Shown: positions 10,861-25,475 of the stretch, piece by piece | Layout: each line of letters starts with the position of its first letter | Numbering within the stretch: position 1 is the stretch's first letter | Source of the DNA: Oscheius tipulae | Lineage: Eukaryota > Nematoda > Chromadorea > Rhabditida > Rhabditidae | Direction: 5' to 3' | Assembly: GCA_037178975.1 (NCBI GenBank) | Contig: JASJZH010000004.1 | Coordinates: 2,852,001-2,916,000 of the forward strand | Length of the DNA: 64,000 nt | The notes under the pieces: model-generated | Told to the model about the DNA's origin: nothing | Databases searched by the model: none | What the model saw: the letters and a program-made list of their open reading frames with translations, nothing else | Translations under genes and position numbers: made by a program

Positions 10861-13610
10861 TCTCTGAAATATTCTTGGTTAGAGTATGGGGAAAAGAGAA
10901 AAGAGTCGTGACGTCCACCCCCAATCGAGTTCCAGAGACTTGTCCAGGTGTTCCTCATCAATCATCCCTACCTCCCCTAACTACTTTCGGACCTTTGTTC
11001 CCTCCTCGCCTTCAATTGGCTTCTTTACCCAGACTTTCATCTGCCCGAGGCATCTAGGATCAGGGATTATGGCTGCGAAGTATGCAAATAGCAGAACGGC
11101 TACGATAACGAGATGATGGAGTTCAAGAAGAAGTTCCCTGAGGGCTCTGTCCGTAGAAGCTATCGGTCTTCCCACCAAAGAGAAAGCCAACTGTGAAGAT
11201 CATTCTCTGCGAAAGAAAAATACAGGAACCAAGAAAAGATTGTAGTGTTCGCTAGAGTTGGAGCCAATCAGAATTATTTGACGAAGCAAGCCTAGCTCGG
11301 AGATCGGAAGACTCTCCATTAGATCAAATCAGGATACTCTGGACAAGACTGCCAAAGAACAAATATTAGAGAGGAGGAAGAATTTCGGAGGAATTAACCG
11401 TCAGTCGAGTTTAATCGAATCTCCTTTGTTGTTCCGAGAAAGTCTAATCGAATATATTGAGTAAAAGAGAGAACAAAGAGAGGAGGAGAAGGGGTGTGTG
11501 TGTGTGTTGCGGACACGGATAATAACCGGAGGATGTCAATCTGGGCAGAGCTCTCTCTAATAGAAACAGACACGCCCAGTTTACATAACCAAACGAGGCG
11601 ACAGCTAATTTGAGAGCTGGAGAAAATCTGGTTAGGGTCTGGTGTGGGAGGCGTCGACTGGAGCTGGTGAGAAAAATACTGGACCCAGGGGGCAGGCCCA
11701 AGACAGAAACAAACAATTAAAGTTTTCTGGTTCTTAGGAAGAGAAACTGCACTCACCAACATCGCTCCCTCGAAGTTCTCTCTTTGTCCTAATGGTTTGT
11801 AAGAGAATACTCTCTAGATCTCTGGACAGTGAGAGGAGAAATTGAGATCATCCAGACAATTTCCCGTCTATGGACTGCCTGTGGTCAGGTGACCGAAAGT
11901 GTTATTAGGAGAGCGGTTAATTGGCTGTGTTGTTGAAGTACCGATTTTGTGACCGAGTTCTCTTGTAGAGTTCAGGATGCCTATCCATTCAGAAGATGAT
12001 ATGCTACCTGCTCAAGAACTAGCCTGTCCAATATCGTTTAGAGACTCAGCCGCATGGAGTGCATAAAATAGACAATTCAGATGAAGAGGTCTTTCCGGAA
12101 AATCGAACATCCTGATTAAAACTTATGATCACTCTACTAATAAAACCTAAGTTCAGTAAGCTGTTAAATCATGTCAATGTTTAAGAATGTGTCTACTATC
12201 TAAAGCATGATGGTTTCTGTGGCGGACTCTGTTTGGATGTTTGTTTGTTTGTCCGTGGTCACGAACCAGAAGCGTGACAAGTCAATTCTATAACTTCGCT
12301 TTTGTCCCAATGAAGCCACTGGAAGTCTTTGGTTACTAGGCACAGCCAATGCAAACTGAAGGCAAAAAGACGGCGAAGCCGTCACAGAGGGCTGGTCTGG
12401 CAAGAAACTAAAACAGTATTCAGAGCAAGTTTGGACTAAAATGTTGCGTTTTAAAAGCTGCATCAAGCACAGAAGTTTTTGGGCTCAAAACACTGCTTGT
12501 ACATCCAGTAACATTATGAATAGGAAGAGAGAGTGTCGGAGAAGCAACAGTGGGGAGTTTGATTGTTTTGGCGATAACAAATGCATGGAAGAGACGCTCT
12601 CAATGCCGGAAGATGTTCTTGTTTTGTAGACCAGAAAATAGGGGGAAAGTATCTCTTCAGGAGGCTAGGTGTGACAATTAGCCTCCTCTGTTGACATCCC
12701 AATTAGCAATTCCAACGTGAAGAGAAACCTGACGGGAGAAGAAGCCGGAGAGTAAAAAGAGAGCAAATATAGAGTAAATGAGAGCAGAAGCTGATTCATT
12801 AGGCTCTTGTTGACGGATTAAGAGTGAAAGGCCAGCCGTGGGAAGGAAGCCGAAATAAGGTGTCGAAAGTTCAGACGGGGCGGTGGAGTAGAATAAATAC
12901 GAATCATTTTCACGTTTTCCCCTGAGAGGACGCTATCTGGGCTTTTATTTCGAGTAGAGACCAGGAAGAACAGGAGACACATTTTGACAGGGACAGATGA
13001 ACCAACAAGGTAATCTAACAGTCTGATCTAACAGCAGAAAACATTGATCCGTTCCTTTTTCTGTAGTGCTATAAAACATCGAGAATGATCTCTTTTTTGG
13101 GGCAAAAAAAAAGAGGATAAGAGTTCGAAAAGAATGGATGGTGGAGGGAGTTAATTATAAGAATGCGGGTGTGGATTAGCGACAGAACGAGGGATATACC
13201 ACCCACTTCCGGATCTGATGAGTAACCCGTAAAGTATAGCTATACGTAGAAAAATGTCTGGAAGAATAGTAGACACGGATGAAGAATCACCAAAAAAGGA
13301 AAGCAATTTGCAGCACGGCTTGAATTTCAGGGAACGTCTGAAAGTGGTCCTACCTCGGTGGAGTGACGTAGAAGACTGTGTCGTTTCATTCTCTCTCGAG
13401 ACCTTGCAAAAGAAAAGCTCGGGTCTTTTTATATGGGAGATTAGTGATCAGACCTTGGAGGGTTTCAGTAGCTGTCCGACGCTGACACTTTTTCGAACAC
13501 GTATCTGGCTTCTTCAGATTCAAAGATTTACTGAATGCACGTTCATAGACTATTCTTAAAAGAAAATTATACCAGTCCAAGGGTATACGGAATAAACGAA
13601 ACAAGTTAGA

Positions 13611-13790
13611 CTGATGCCCCGTTGGGGGTTGTGGCAGGTACATGCTGTTCCAGCCGAGCTACTCTGACAGGAGCAACGTTCTCCCAGAGACGCATCTTCT
13701 AAACTGACTTGACTTACAAGGAGTAATTGTTGTCACAAAGTAACAGTGCAATTAGGGCTTCAGACACAGACTTTGAAGCATTTAGGTCTA
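13611..13790 (+). repeat. Dispersed repeat, copy 1
   Basis: Shares an ordered series of blocks with 15506-15710 in the same orientation: ctgatgccccgttgg, a gtt/ggcaggta segment, caacgttctcccagagacgc, a tgtcacaaagta block and caattagggcttcagaca. The blocks are separated by small insertions and substitutions, so the copies are old. No coding capacity is seen. Confidence 0.75.
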
Positions 13791-15505
13791 GAGCAGCCTT
13801 CTACGACGGCTTTGCCGTTCCTTACTCTTGACTATATATAGAAAACAAGCAGATGCCCTTTTTTCTGAACTCTTTCGTGTTTTATAGCAACATCGTCCTC
13901 ACAATCAGACTTCTCCATAACCTGTGACCCTGTGTACTTATAATACACAAAATGAAACAGAGCTATCCAAAACTGTGAACAAACAGTAACCCAGATGACT
14001 AGTGAAACAACTTGAGAGACATGTAGTCTTCCTCAGATGCATCTTAATAAACGAGTAAATCGAGTCAATAGTGCAACTTTCTTTTGCTCCAAAAAAAAAT
14101 CAGGAGACCAGCTTGTCTTGAAGGCGACAAAATGTTGTCAGACTACTACAAGAAGCTGTGCTCGTTCTCTGGTAAAGCTGATTGACTCCACATTTCACAC
14201 AGTCTAAAGATCATCCGAAAGGGCATAAGCTGTTCCGAATCGGACCGATCTCAATCTCCTAATTTGAATATACTCTTTAGTCAGCCAGCTCCCTTTTCTC
14301 ATATCTTAAAACTGCCCATACTTTAACAGCCACCTGTTCTATCAATAACTCAAACCAAGAGCTCCTTCCGGCTGATTCAGAGACGTCGTTTTGAATGCGG
14401 TGTAACCTGATCGGGAATCTAGGTAGCGCATTCCGACGACAATCCGCCCCGAAGAATATATCAAGCACACGTGTCGGCCCGGAAGAGAGCGAGGGTTTCT
14501 TCAGACTGCTGGTCAAACATGTCACTTCGATTAGACATCAACTCTACCTGACGAATCTCGCGATTACGCCATCGGGCATTCCTCATCATCTCTATTTCCC
14601 ATTGTAACGACTTATTGACTTCGAGACTGTAATAGCTTTAGATCTGTGGTTATTTATGAGAGGGGTTTAGGTTCAAGTATCCCATGACCGTCTCAATTAC
14701 TGCTCTATAGACCTTTTTGATCGAGCCAGAAGAAGCTGTGTAGTTTCTCGGACCTTTCCTTGACTAACTGACTCATTCCTCCTCAAGAGGGAGTCTCTCG
14801 ATAGAGTAATCCTTGTAAATACCTGAGCTTAAAAAAGAGCATGAAGAGTCGCCTTCGATTGTTCTCTTCGATTATTTACGAGGCGACTCCTTCTCCGCTG
14901 AATTATTCGTCCTCTTGCTCAACCTCATGTTTCTCTGTTTGGAATCCTCGCTCTCTAAACATAGACGCTCCCGAAGTTTATGAACACTCGTCTCTCGCTC
15001 TCTGACAATTGGCTTCATTGCTCTCTCTCCCGAAAACAACATTTTATAACCTCATACTCAATTTCCTTTCGTCCATTCTCAATTTTTAATTTCTCCAAAA
15101 ATGTGACGTGTTCCAATTAGGACGAGTGCCAACCCGACCAATTAAGTACTCGCCCTCGGGCCCGATGATCCGCCTCAACTGAGTCCGTCTTGCGGAGCAG
15201 AGGTGCCCCTGCGTGACTTTTATTCGCAACTTCCTTTTCCTTCTAAATTAGAGCCAGAGGACTGCCGTTGACAGCCATTCTCCTCCTTCTCCGAATCCGC
15301 TCTCTGTCTATATCTCTAGAATTACGTCCCGGCTGACAGGTCTCTTCAAAATTTCTATCAAGAGACTCTATTTCCAGACATAAGAGCTAACATCAAACTA
15401 GAGAAGACAGATGTAGGCTGAGTAATTATCTATTTCCGCCAGGAGGAATCTCTGGCGGATTGTCTCTCGCCCTCGTTTTGTGTCTGTTTTGTTCTACAAG
15501 TTTGG

Positions 15506-15710
15506 CTGATGCCCCGTTGGAGCTCGTGACAGGTAGATGATGTTCCAGTCAAGCTATCGAAGCAACGTTCTCCCAGAGACGCATCTCCCAAATTGATGCG
15601 ATTTGATCTGCTTGCTAAGAGTAATTACTGTCACAAAGTATCTGTGACAATTGGCAATTAGGGCTTCAGACAGACAAATACACACACACACAGACTTTCG
15701 GGCATTTTGA
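15506..15710 (+). repeat. Dispersed repeat, copy 2
   Basis: Second copy of the element at 13611-13790, carrying extra sequence such as a CA repeat (about 15678) inside. Same orientation, about 1.9 kb apart. It could be a non-autonomous mobile element or a local duplication; no terminal repeats or target duplications are evident. Confidence 0.75.
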
Positions 15711-15832
15711 ACTTGATGGGGAAATCTATACTCTCCTATATGGCTTTGGTGGTATTTCAACTAAAAGGTCAGTGGCTTCCTGTCCTGACTGGGTGATTCT
15801 TTGAACTTGAATTGTTATATATTACAGTTGCA

Positions 15833-15886
15833 ATTGACCAGAGCTAGTTGAAATTGACCGGTCAATTTCAACTAGTTCTGGTCAAT
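15833..15886. repeat. Near-perfect 54-base palindrome
   Basis: Two 27-base arms meet at a central accggt with no loop; one base differs (gagctag against the expected gaactag). Further copies of the arm words (ttgcaattgacc, ggtcaattccaactgc) flank it out to about 15915, giving a larger imperfect inverted structure. Confidence 0.9.
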
Positions 15887-17831
15887 TTCAACAACCGGTC
15901 AATTCCAACTGCAACATATACAATCTGCTCTAAAGTGTTAAACAGTTTTGTCGTAAACATCCTGCCCTGTCCTAACAGAGTGTCTTCTTCATTTTTAACT
16001 TGGATTGTTTTGATTAGCCTACTCTTATTACCAGCATCCTAACAATAAGTCTGCTTCCTAAGGTTCTTTCCCCAATTTTTTGTTGAAAACATCTTGTACA
16101 ATCTTACACAGAGAGGGATTTTGCTAACTGTATTGGATTTTTTTGTCTCTCTGTACTTTCAGCGTCTTACACGCTACCAATCTTTTCTCTTGCTTATCTA
16201 TCTATAATAAAAAGCCTATGCAACAGTTTTCTAACTGACTCACAGTCGCTTCTTTTCTCGCCGACTGAAGCTCGTCTGATCCCCAATATCTCAGATGTGT
16301 GAAACCTTGCCCCGTGCTGTCTGATGTCTTGTTCAGATAGCCTAAAAGTCGGTTTATTGCGATGGCTCGTTTTTATTGCTGATATGAGTTCGATTCCTCA
16401 CAGAAACTCTCGGTCAAGAATAGCCATGTTATCACAAGGAAAAGTTTTGCAGAAAAGCCATAAAAGCTCACAAATGCTTAGATTGCCGTGGTGCGTGAGG
16501 CTCTTCCTGTTGAGCCAATCGAGTTACGAGGCCTCAAACGCATAATCTGCTCATAGACGCCCTTCTCAACTTTTTGTCCCCCCTCTCCTCATAGTCAAAG
16601 ATTGCAGAAGATTGAGCCGCCGACCTCCCTTCGTATGGGTTTCATCCACACGGTCCTGGATGGTAAGTCCCTTTGATTACCCAAGAGAGACTGTTTGTGG
16701 AGGGTGACGAACGGACAAACAATCTCATGGGAAAGAGAGAGAGAGAGAGAGAGAGAGTGTACTTCCTCAGAGAAGAAAAGATGAGAATGACTTCCTTCTG
16801 GGCTTGTCTGAGATGGAGGTGTGAGGGCATAGACCATGAATAATAGGCGCTGTTTACCCGAATTGCCCTCCAGACTTGCTCCGAATCTCTTCGTGTTCCT
16901 TTTTTCACAATGCGCCCTACTAATCGTCGTGTCCTACGTCCCGAGAGACATCCGTGATTCTGAACATCGCACTTGACTGTCTCGACCAATCAGTCTTCGA
17001 AAAAGTGACACGCGTCTCGTCTTTCCTGGTTACCTGCCCCCATATCGACATGAGTTTCATTCGACGAAAGGCCTCCTCGCACAAGAAAACACCACGTAAG
17101 TCATAAGGGGGCTCTCGTAAACTGCTTCCTGGTACTCCTTTAGTACTTTTGAGCCTATAACCTCCTCTCAGTCTTCGACCTTTCAAAAACGAACCTTTTG
17201 ATTGGGCGTACCCACTTCTTGTCGAGTTCCTCATGCAGCCCAATTAGCCCTCTATGAGTTCCAGTTCCGTAGAGAGGAGGTCCCTGAGAAGAAGTAGCGA
17301 GAGCCTGGCAGTTGTTCTTCTCGGGGATCAAATTGTCTCTTTCTCAAGGCTGGCAGATGCGAAAGAAACAGATGATTTAGGGTCTTTCTATATGAAGTAA
17401 GGAGAGAGAGAGAAAAAAGTCGAGTTGTCCAATTAACACTAAACACCTGTCCCCCCAGAAGAATCGGCCAATTACTCCGGGATCCGGTGTAAATTCGCGA
17501 CATCCGTCTTGTGTTTTCTGTTGTCCCCGTGGACTGAGAGTCTTAGCTGCAGACAAAAAAGACGGCACTTCTTTTATCCCTGAAGGACATACCTCTCTTT
17601 TTCTCTTCCTCTCTCTCTCTTTCTCTTTCTCTTCCTCTCTTTCTTTCTGTCTCTCTCTCCCTCTTTGCCTCCGTCACTGACAGTCCTATGCAAACTCTTC
17701 CCGAACTTGGACCCACACTCTTTATTCGAATCGGAGCAATGAAAAGTTAGGAATGGGTCTGTTGGCCCGTGTCCCGCCCCTCCTGCAGCCACTAACCCCG
17801 CCCAGTGCCCCTCGTGTGCGCCGCCGTCGCC

Positions 17832-20800
17832 ATGTCCGGGCGATTTCGGGTAAGCAGCGTAACAGCGCCGGAAGGAGGGACTCCACAACAAGTGGTCCTT
17901 ACCATTCCGACTCCGCAACCAGGTGGGTCATTTTTGGAACGCGAAGAGACGGGTCGATAAACGTCGTTTTGTTTATCGCCAGCCAGAGCTCGTGTGTCCT
18001 GCGTTTACGCGTATAATGTTCAGAGCCACATTACAGCCTTGGGGAAGAATAGGATGAATGAGCAGAAATAATCATTTTATGGGCCTTCTTTTTCAAAAGT
18101 TCAATTGAAATGGTCTTATCTCTAAACTACTGACATTCTATTATGAGTTCTTATCGGAACGATCAATTGCCCTCCGGCTGCTCCGTTTATGGCCCGGGGA
18201 GACGGTTCCCGGAGCTCTTGATGAATACGAAAGAACATCTTGACATGAATCTATTTCGGGAGGTCGAGTCTCACAGTAGTCTAGCCCCAGAACACTGTTT
18301 GTTACTTACGAGTTTGGTTGTGAGAAAAAAACACGCGTCGTTTTGAATAAGATATTGGTTCCTGAAAGTCTTTGGCATTATCCGGAGAAAAGACCACCGA
18401 AAAAGGGGTGGGTTCAAGGGTCGAAGTTCCAGTTTTTTTCCCTCTCCTGGCACTGGGCCATATGTCGTATCCACAGGGGACATCTGTCTCTGACGGGTCC
18501 CCCACTAGGCAAACTTACTCGAGTTTCTATTACTCGAAGCGATTAGAAATCGCTGAAGGTGAGGAAATACGATCCGAGAGCAAGAGAGAGAGACAGAGAG
18601 AGAGAGGGCGAGAGGATGCGTACTTTTGTCGACTAATGTTCGTTGTGTTTCAGATGAAGGAGCCGAGCGAGTTCCTCTGTGTGAGCAACATTCCCCGCTG
18701 GCACTCTATGAGGTAAATTCCTTGGCCCGAGGCTAAGTCGATTCGGGCCTCGAAGCCTCTTTTATCCCCGAAGAAGTGTGTGTGAAGAAGATTTCGTTAG
18801 GGACCCTTCCATCTCTCGAACACAAAAAAAAGTAGAACGGGTGTTCAGAGTCATTACGAGACTCATAAACGGGACCTCAATTACACAGTCCGAAAGCTCT
18901 TTTTCGTCGGAACCAGACACTAATATTTGTGTGAAATTTTCCTCGCAACTGCCATCGTAATCTCATAATCCCATCGGGCAGAGGTCCCTCTTGAAAGGAA
19001 CCCTTCCTCACCGAGACAAAAACGATGCATAACAAAGAGACATTTTGCAGCAAGATTATGACACGCAGGGACAGAAGATTGGACAGATGCTCCGGAAATT
19101 GTCCATATACAATGCCACGGAGCCGACGTCAGAAGAGGCCGACGAGAAACCTAAACAGGTATGTTTTTACTCTCCTTCTCTGTTTTCGAAATGGAGGAGG
19201 CGACGAGACCGGGCCCTAAACGAATTGCCTCTATTCAATCCTTTTCAGGTCGGGGAGCAAGGGGAGAGGGAAAGGGGGAAGGCAATTTGTAGAGTGTAGC
19301 AGAGGTCCTCGAGAAAAAGAGAATTCCAGGCCTCGAAAATGGGTACCTTCATGGGTGTCTTCTTGCCCTGTCTCCAGAACATCTTCGGTGTTCTGTTCTT
19401 CATCAGAATGGCGTGGATCGTCGGGACAGCCGGCATCTTCCAGTCCTTTTTTGTCGTCTTGATATGCGTCTCTGTGGTGAGTATTCTACCAGATGGACAG
19501 TGTGATAGCGAGCTTAAAGTGACAAGTTCTACCCCATCGAGAGATTAGAAGCGAGACTCTCTGCAGTACAGTAAATGACAGCGATCAGACTCTCTTGGAT
19601 CGTGTCCAGACTATATTTTTCAGACCTTTCTGACTTCGATCTCATTGTCAGCCATCGCCACCAATGGGTACGCTCCTACTTCTTATAGTAATCAACCGAG
19701 TTCAGAGTGGTGTCTGGCGGTGGTCCCTACTACATGATCTCAAGAAATCTCGGGCCCGAACTGGGTGGAGCCGTCGGCATCCTCTTCTATCTGGGAACGA
19801 CCATCGCCGCCTCCATGTACATTACTGGAGCCATCGAGATTCTTCTCGTGAGCTCTCTCCCCGTCTTCTCTGAACTCTGAATTACAGTTGTACATCCACC
19901 CACCGCTCAAAATCTTCGACGACATCTTCAACAACTTCCGTCTTTACGGAACCTGTCTGCTAATCATTCTCGGCTGCATTGTTTTTGCCGGAGTCAAGGT
20001 CGTCAACAAGTTTGCTCTTCCACTGGTAACGGTCGTCATCTGCTGTATCTTCTGTACTTTCCTCGGTGCCTTTGCCAGATTCAACGGGTCAGATTCACTT
20101 CAGTAGGTCTTTATATATCCTTTCAATACAACGAGTTCAGATTCTGTATGGTGGGAGACAGACCGGTCGATCTGGTCAGTCATTTCGAGAAAACGGGTGT
20201 TGTGCCGAACTGTACAGCTGACGGACTGGAGAGTCTCTTCTGCTCGGACAATGGCACTTGTGACCAGTACTTCAGCAGACTGAGGAACATCAAAGTCTGG
20301 CGAGGAAGTAATCTGCCGGCCATCAGGAATGAGAGAGTCATCAAGGGCATAGCCTCTGGCGTCTTCTTCGACAATCTCTGGCCGAAATATCGTCGAGAAG
20401 GAGATATCTTGTCCAAGGACCCGAAAGACAAAGCCACTCGAGCAACAGCCTCCTCTTCCTATGTCTTTGCCGACTGTACCACGGGCTTCATGATCCTCAT
20501 TGGGGTCTTCTTCCCTTCTGCCACAGGTTTGTGTCTACTCATGGAGAGGGAGTAAAAGTCGTTACACGCGCGCGGATGACGAATGTCCGGCCCATCAGCA
20601 TGCTATTTGAATTCGAATTTCAGGTATCATGGCCGGTTCGAACCGTTCGGGTAATCTTCGCGACGCCTCCAAGTCCATTCCTCGAGGAACTCTCGCCGCT
20701 CAAATTAGTACCTCTTTAGTCTGTGAGTAATTAGACGCAATTGAGCATGACCAGATGATGACAGATGACTCTTTTCATCCTTTCAGATCTGGCGGGAGTT

Positions 20801-22841
20801 CTGGCCATGGGTTCATCCGTGTCCGAAATGTACATCAGGGACAAGTTCGGGGCCTCGGCTGTCGGAAAACTCTTAGTTTCGGAGCTGGCCTGGCCTTTCC
20901 CAATCGTCATCCTCATCGGATCATTCATGGCCACAGTCGGAGCTGGAATGCAGTCTCTGACCGGAGCACCTCGTCTCCTTCAGGCCATTGCCTCGGACGA
21001 CGTCATTCCCTTCCTCAAGCCCTTCAGAAAGATGGACAAACGAGGAGAGCCTTACCCAGCCATCTTGATCACCATTCTCATCTGCGAATGCGGAATTCTG
21101 ATCGCCGTCATCGAAAACATCACAGCTCTCATCACCCAGTTCTTCCTCATGTGCTACCTCGGAGTCAACACTTCCTGCGCTCTTCAGTCCCTTCTGAAGG
21201 CACCCGGTTGGCGTCCGGCCTTCCGCTACTTCCATCCAGCTCTGTCCATGCTCGGAGCCTTCCTCTGCGTTTTCGTCATGTTCATCTCCGCCTGGTACTT
21301 TGCCCTGTTGGCCATCTGTATCGGAGCTGCCGTCTACAAGTACATCGAATACGCGGGAGCTGAGAAGGAATGGGGAGATGGAATACGTGGTCTCGGTCTG
21401 TCAGCAGCCCGCTTCGCTCTTCTTAGTGTCGATCCCAAGGAACAACATTCGAGGAACTGGAGACCTCAGCTGCTTGTTCTGGTCGATGAGACGGACAGTC
21501 CAGTCACTCAGGGAATCATGAGCTTCGTGGCGCAGTTGAAAGCTGGAAAGGGCTTGACGATCATGGCCAAATGTATGCAGGGCGACTTTTTCACACAGGC
21601 CGCTGAGGCCAAAGCCCAGCTTCGTAACCTGGAGACGCTGATGAAAAAGAACAAGATCCGCGGATTCTGCGACGTCTTGATGACTGCCGATCCGCTGGAA
21701 GGAGTCAGCTGTATGGTTCAGACTTCCGGACTCGGTGGACTTCGTCACAACACGGTCGTATTACCGTGGCCACAGCAATGGAACAGCGAACATTCGTTCC
21801 AGGTAATCTTATTAGAAATACTGTATGGAAACTCAAATTCAGGTCGGTCATCGCTTCGTCTCTCACATTCGAGCCATCACGGCAGCCAAATGCGCCATTT
21901 TGGTGCCGAAGAACGTCGAGACATTCCCAGCTTCGAACACGAAAGCCTCTGGAAACATCGATGTTTGGTGGGTAGTACACGACGGAGGTCTTCTCATGCT
22001 GCTTCCCTTCCTTCTTCGCCAGAACAAGACCTGGAGAAACACCAAACTTCGACTGTTCGCCATTGCTCAGCTGGAAGATAACAATGTCCAGATGAAGACG
22101 GATCTCCAGAAGTTCCTCTACCAGTTGAGAATTGATGCTGAGGTCCATGTGATCGAGATGCCCAATAGTGACATCAGTGAGTACACTTACGAGAGGACGC
22201 TAAAGACGGAGGAGAGAGCAAAAATGATGAAGCATCTGAACAAGGCTGACAGGGAGAAGGACATTCAGACTCATCTCGAAGATGTCACTAGGTGAGTGAA
22301 GGAGATACGCCAGAGAGCAAAGACTCAATTCAGAGAAAGGAAACTGAGCAAAATCAATGAGGATGAACTGGCTGTTGGAAACGTTGAACAGAAGTTGGAA
22401 GTGGTTGACGAGGAAGATGAAGAGCATGGAGCCAAGAAGAAGGCTCAGGAAAGAGGCGTACGATTCAGCGATGACAGCAGTAACGAGGTTCAGACATTTC
22501 ATCGAAGAGAACAAAGGGGTTTTAGCTGAAACCGAACGGGCATGTGGACAAGGCGGATGACGAGAAACGCAGACGCAGCATCCGTCTTCATGTCCACAAA
22601 ATGCACACGGCTGTCAAACTGAACGAGCTAATGCGGCAGAACAGTGCTTCAAGTCAATTGGCCATCATCAATCTACCTGGCCCTCCTGACGTCGATTCTG
22701 ATACATACTGTGAGCTGAATTAGATAGAGGAACTGAACAAAACTTGCAGATATGGAATTCATCGAGGCTCTGACCGAGGGCCTTCAGCGAGTGCTACTGG
22801 TAAGAGGTACAGGTGCAGAAGTGGTGACGATCTACTCGTAA
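17832..22841 (+). CDS. K-Cl cotransporter (SLC12A4-7 family)
   Basis: Electroneutral K+/Cl- symporter of the plasma membrane, setting cell volume and neuronal chloride. Certain exons: 18654-18712, 19051-19158, 19330-19476, 19624-19667, 19706-19847, 19888-20087, 20141-20526, 20624-20722, 20787-21802, 21843-22291, 22334-22497, 22526-22709 and 22750-22841. Landmarks are [20 protein letters not shown] (TM1), [20 protein letters not shown], the large extracellular loop with Cys residues between TM5 and TM6, [46 protein letters not shown], the cytoplasmic [10 protein letters not shown] domain and the KCC-type end EVVTIYS. The N-terminus is tentative: an exon 17832-17922 ([16 protein letters not shown]) and another 18477-18558 look coding, but their phases do not match directly, so a small exon is probably missing. 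The KCC-type loop and C-terminus separate it from NKCC. Confidence 0.95.
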
Positions 22842-23183
22842 TCGTTCTTCTCCCAAGTCCTCCCTTGCGGGTCTTTCGTTCTTCACGGCAACTGCCATCT
22901 GCTCACTCTAGACTTCATTTCTCATTCGCCAAGCTCATTCACCAAGTTGCCAATTCGATTCCCTTTTTGTGCAATTGTTTAGTTCGGGTACAAGACCCAA
23001 GTTTAGTTATTGTGATATACCCTGAATAGTGTATCTTTCCGGTGAACACAAGTTCCAGTGTTATTAGGTGAAAATGTTAGTCTATGACCGTTTGAATGAA
23101 ATCAATTCTTGCTGAATGTCAGTGTATTAAAAAAAAAGCAATGGATAGTGAGTCAACAACTTCATTATCAATACAACAACAGT

Positions 23184-24521
<1,338 letters not shown>

Positions 24522-25475
24522 ATTTATACCTCAAGCTAAATATTCAGGTCTGAAAGTAAAAAAGAAGGGAAGAGGAAGAGAAGGTCACTATTGTTCCCTA
24601 GAGTTTAGTAGCAAAACGTCAAAAAAGCGAACACCAAGCAATGCAGAAAGTAGGAAAAACGGTGGCAAAAGAAAAATGTTCGTGGATGGCGGCTACGAAG
24701 AGCGGCTCCAAAAGTGATATGGTAGCTGTAAATCGTGCCGGGACCCGGGGTGCAGCCCTTTAACGCGGAAATTCAAACGCCCCAGAATTGAAATTCGGTC
24801 AACCAATTGGACTTTTGCAGAAATAAAGTGACATACGACGAGAGCATTGGTAAATTTCTGTGGCAAGGGCTTGAACTCCACGGTGGAATAACCTCGTGGA
24901 AACTCAAATACAGACCATGAAAACATTTGCTATGTGAGTATTTATCTTGTTCAAAAAATTCTTTGCGAAAATCAAACCAATCCGATTGTCTTTAGTCACC
25001 AAAAACAGGGAAATTCGGAAAAGTTTCCCCCCCCCCCACAACTTGACCCATGTTCGTGTTGCTTGCATTATGGCTGTTTGTTTTCTCGGACACTGAGTAC
25101 GCTGCAGACTGAAGTACATTCCTTGCCTGAACGGTCATATTCTCGTCCTTGCAGTTTTTTTCTACTGGTTAGTGTCTTGGACAGAACAAATTCGCCGAAA
25201 ATCGAGACGCTGAACGACATAAACTGAAATCGGCAAACTGGCAACCGTTGGACTATGTCATACCCTCGTTAGACTTTTTTATTGCAGCTACTCTCTTCCT
25301 TATACGCCGTTTCTCACATAATAATCGTCCGTTTTACGAGACTTGAGACCAGTTCGGGCGCGCGTGACCTCCAGCCAAAAGATGGCGTTCATTATGTGCC
25401 TGAAGCCAGTCATTTTTCCGAAAACTTTCTCGAATCACATTATTTTTCAAACTTCGCATTCAGAACACTCGTTCT
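24522..25475. other. Divergent promoter interval RPS2 / saposin-like gene
   Basis: RPS2 reads left and the saposin-like gene reads right, so this stretch should contain both promoters. A C9 run lies at 25028. A 77-codon minus-strand ORF at 24693-24926 is the only open frame of note; it has no recognised relative or start context. Confidence 0.4.

Larger units (their letters stand above)
10861..17831. other. Seven-kilobase gene-poor interval
   Basis: I see no exon chain with recognisable protein here. Open frames such as 13254-13559 (+) and 14277-14525 (minus) have no relatives and no convincing splice partners. The interval contains a GT repeat near 11500, the two copies of a dispersed repeat (13611-13790 and 15506-15710), a long palindrome at 15833-15886 and a GA repeat at 16734-16758. 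It may hold regulatory DNA or 5' non-coding exons of the K-Cl cotransporter. Confidence 0.5.

Noticed and set aside
13254-13559. 101-codon plus-strand ORF
   Set aside because: No relatives, no exon partners, and the sequence lacks the codon pattern of nearby genes.
24693-24926. 77-codon minus-strand ORF between RPS2 and the saposin-like gene
   Set aside because: Plausible codons, but no start context, splice sites or recognisable relatives; not enough to call a gene.
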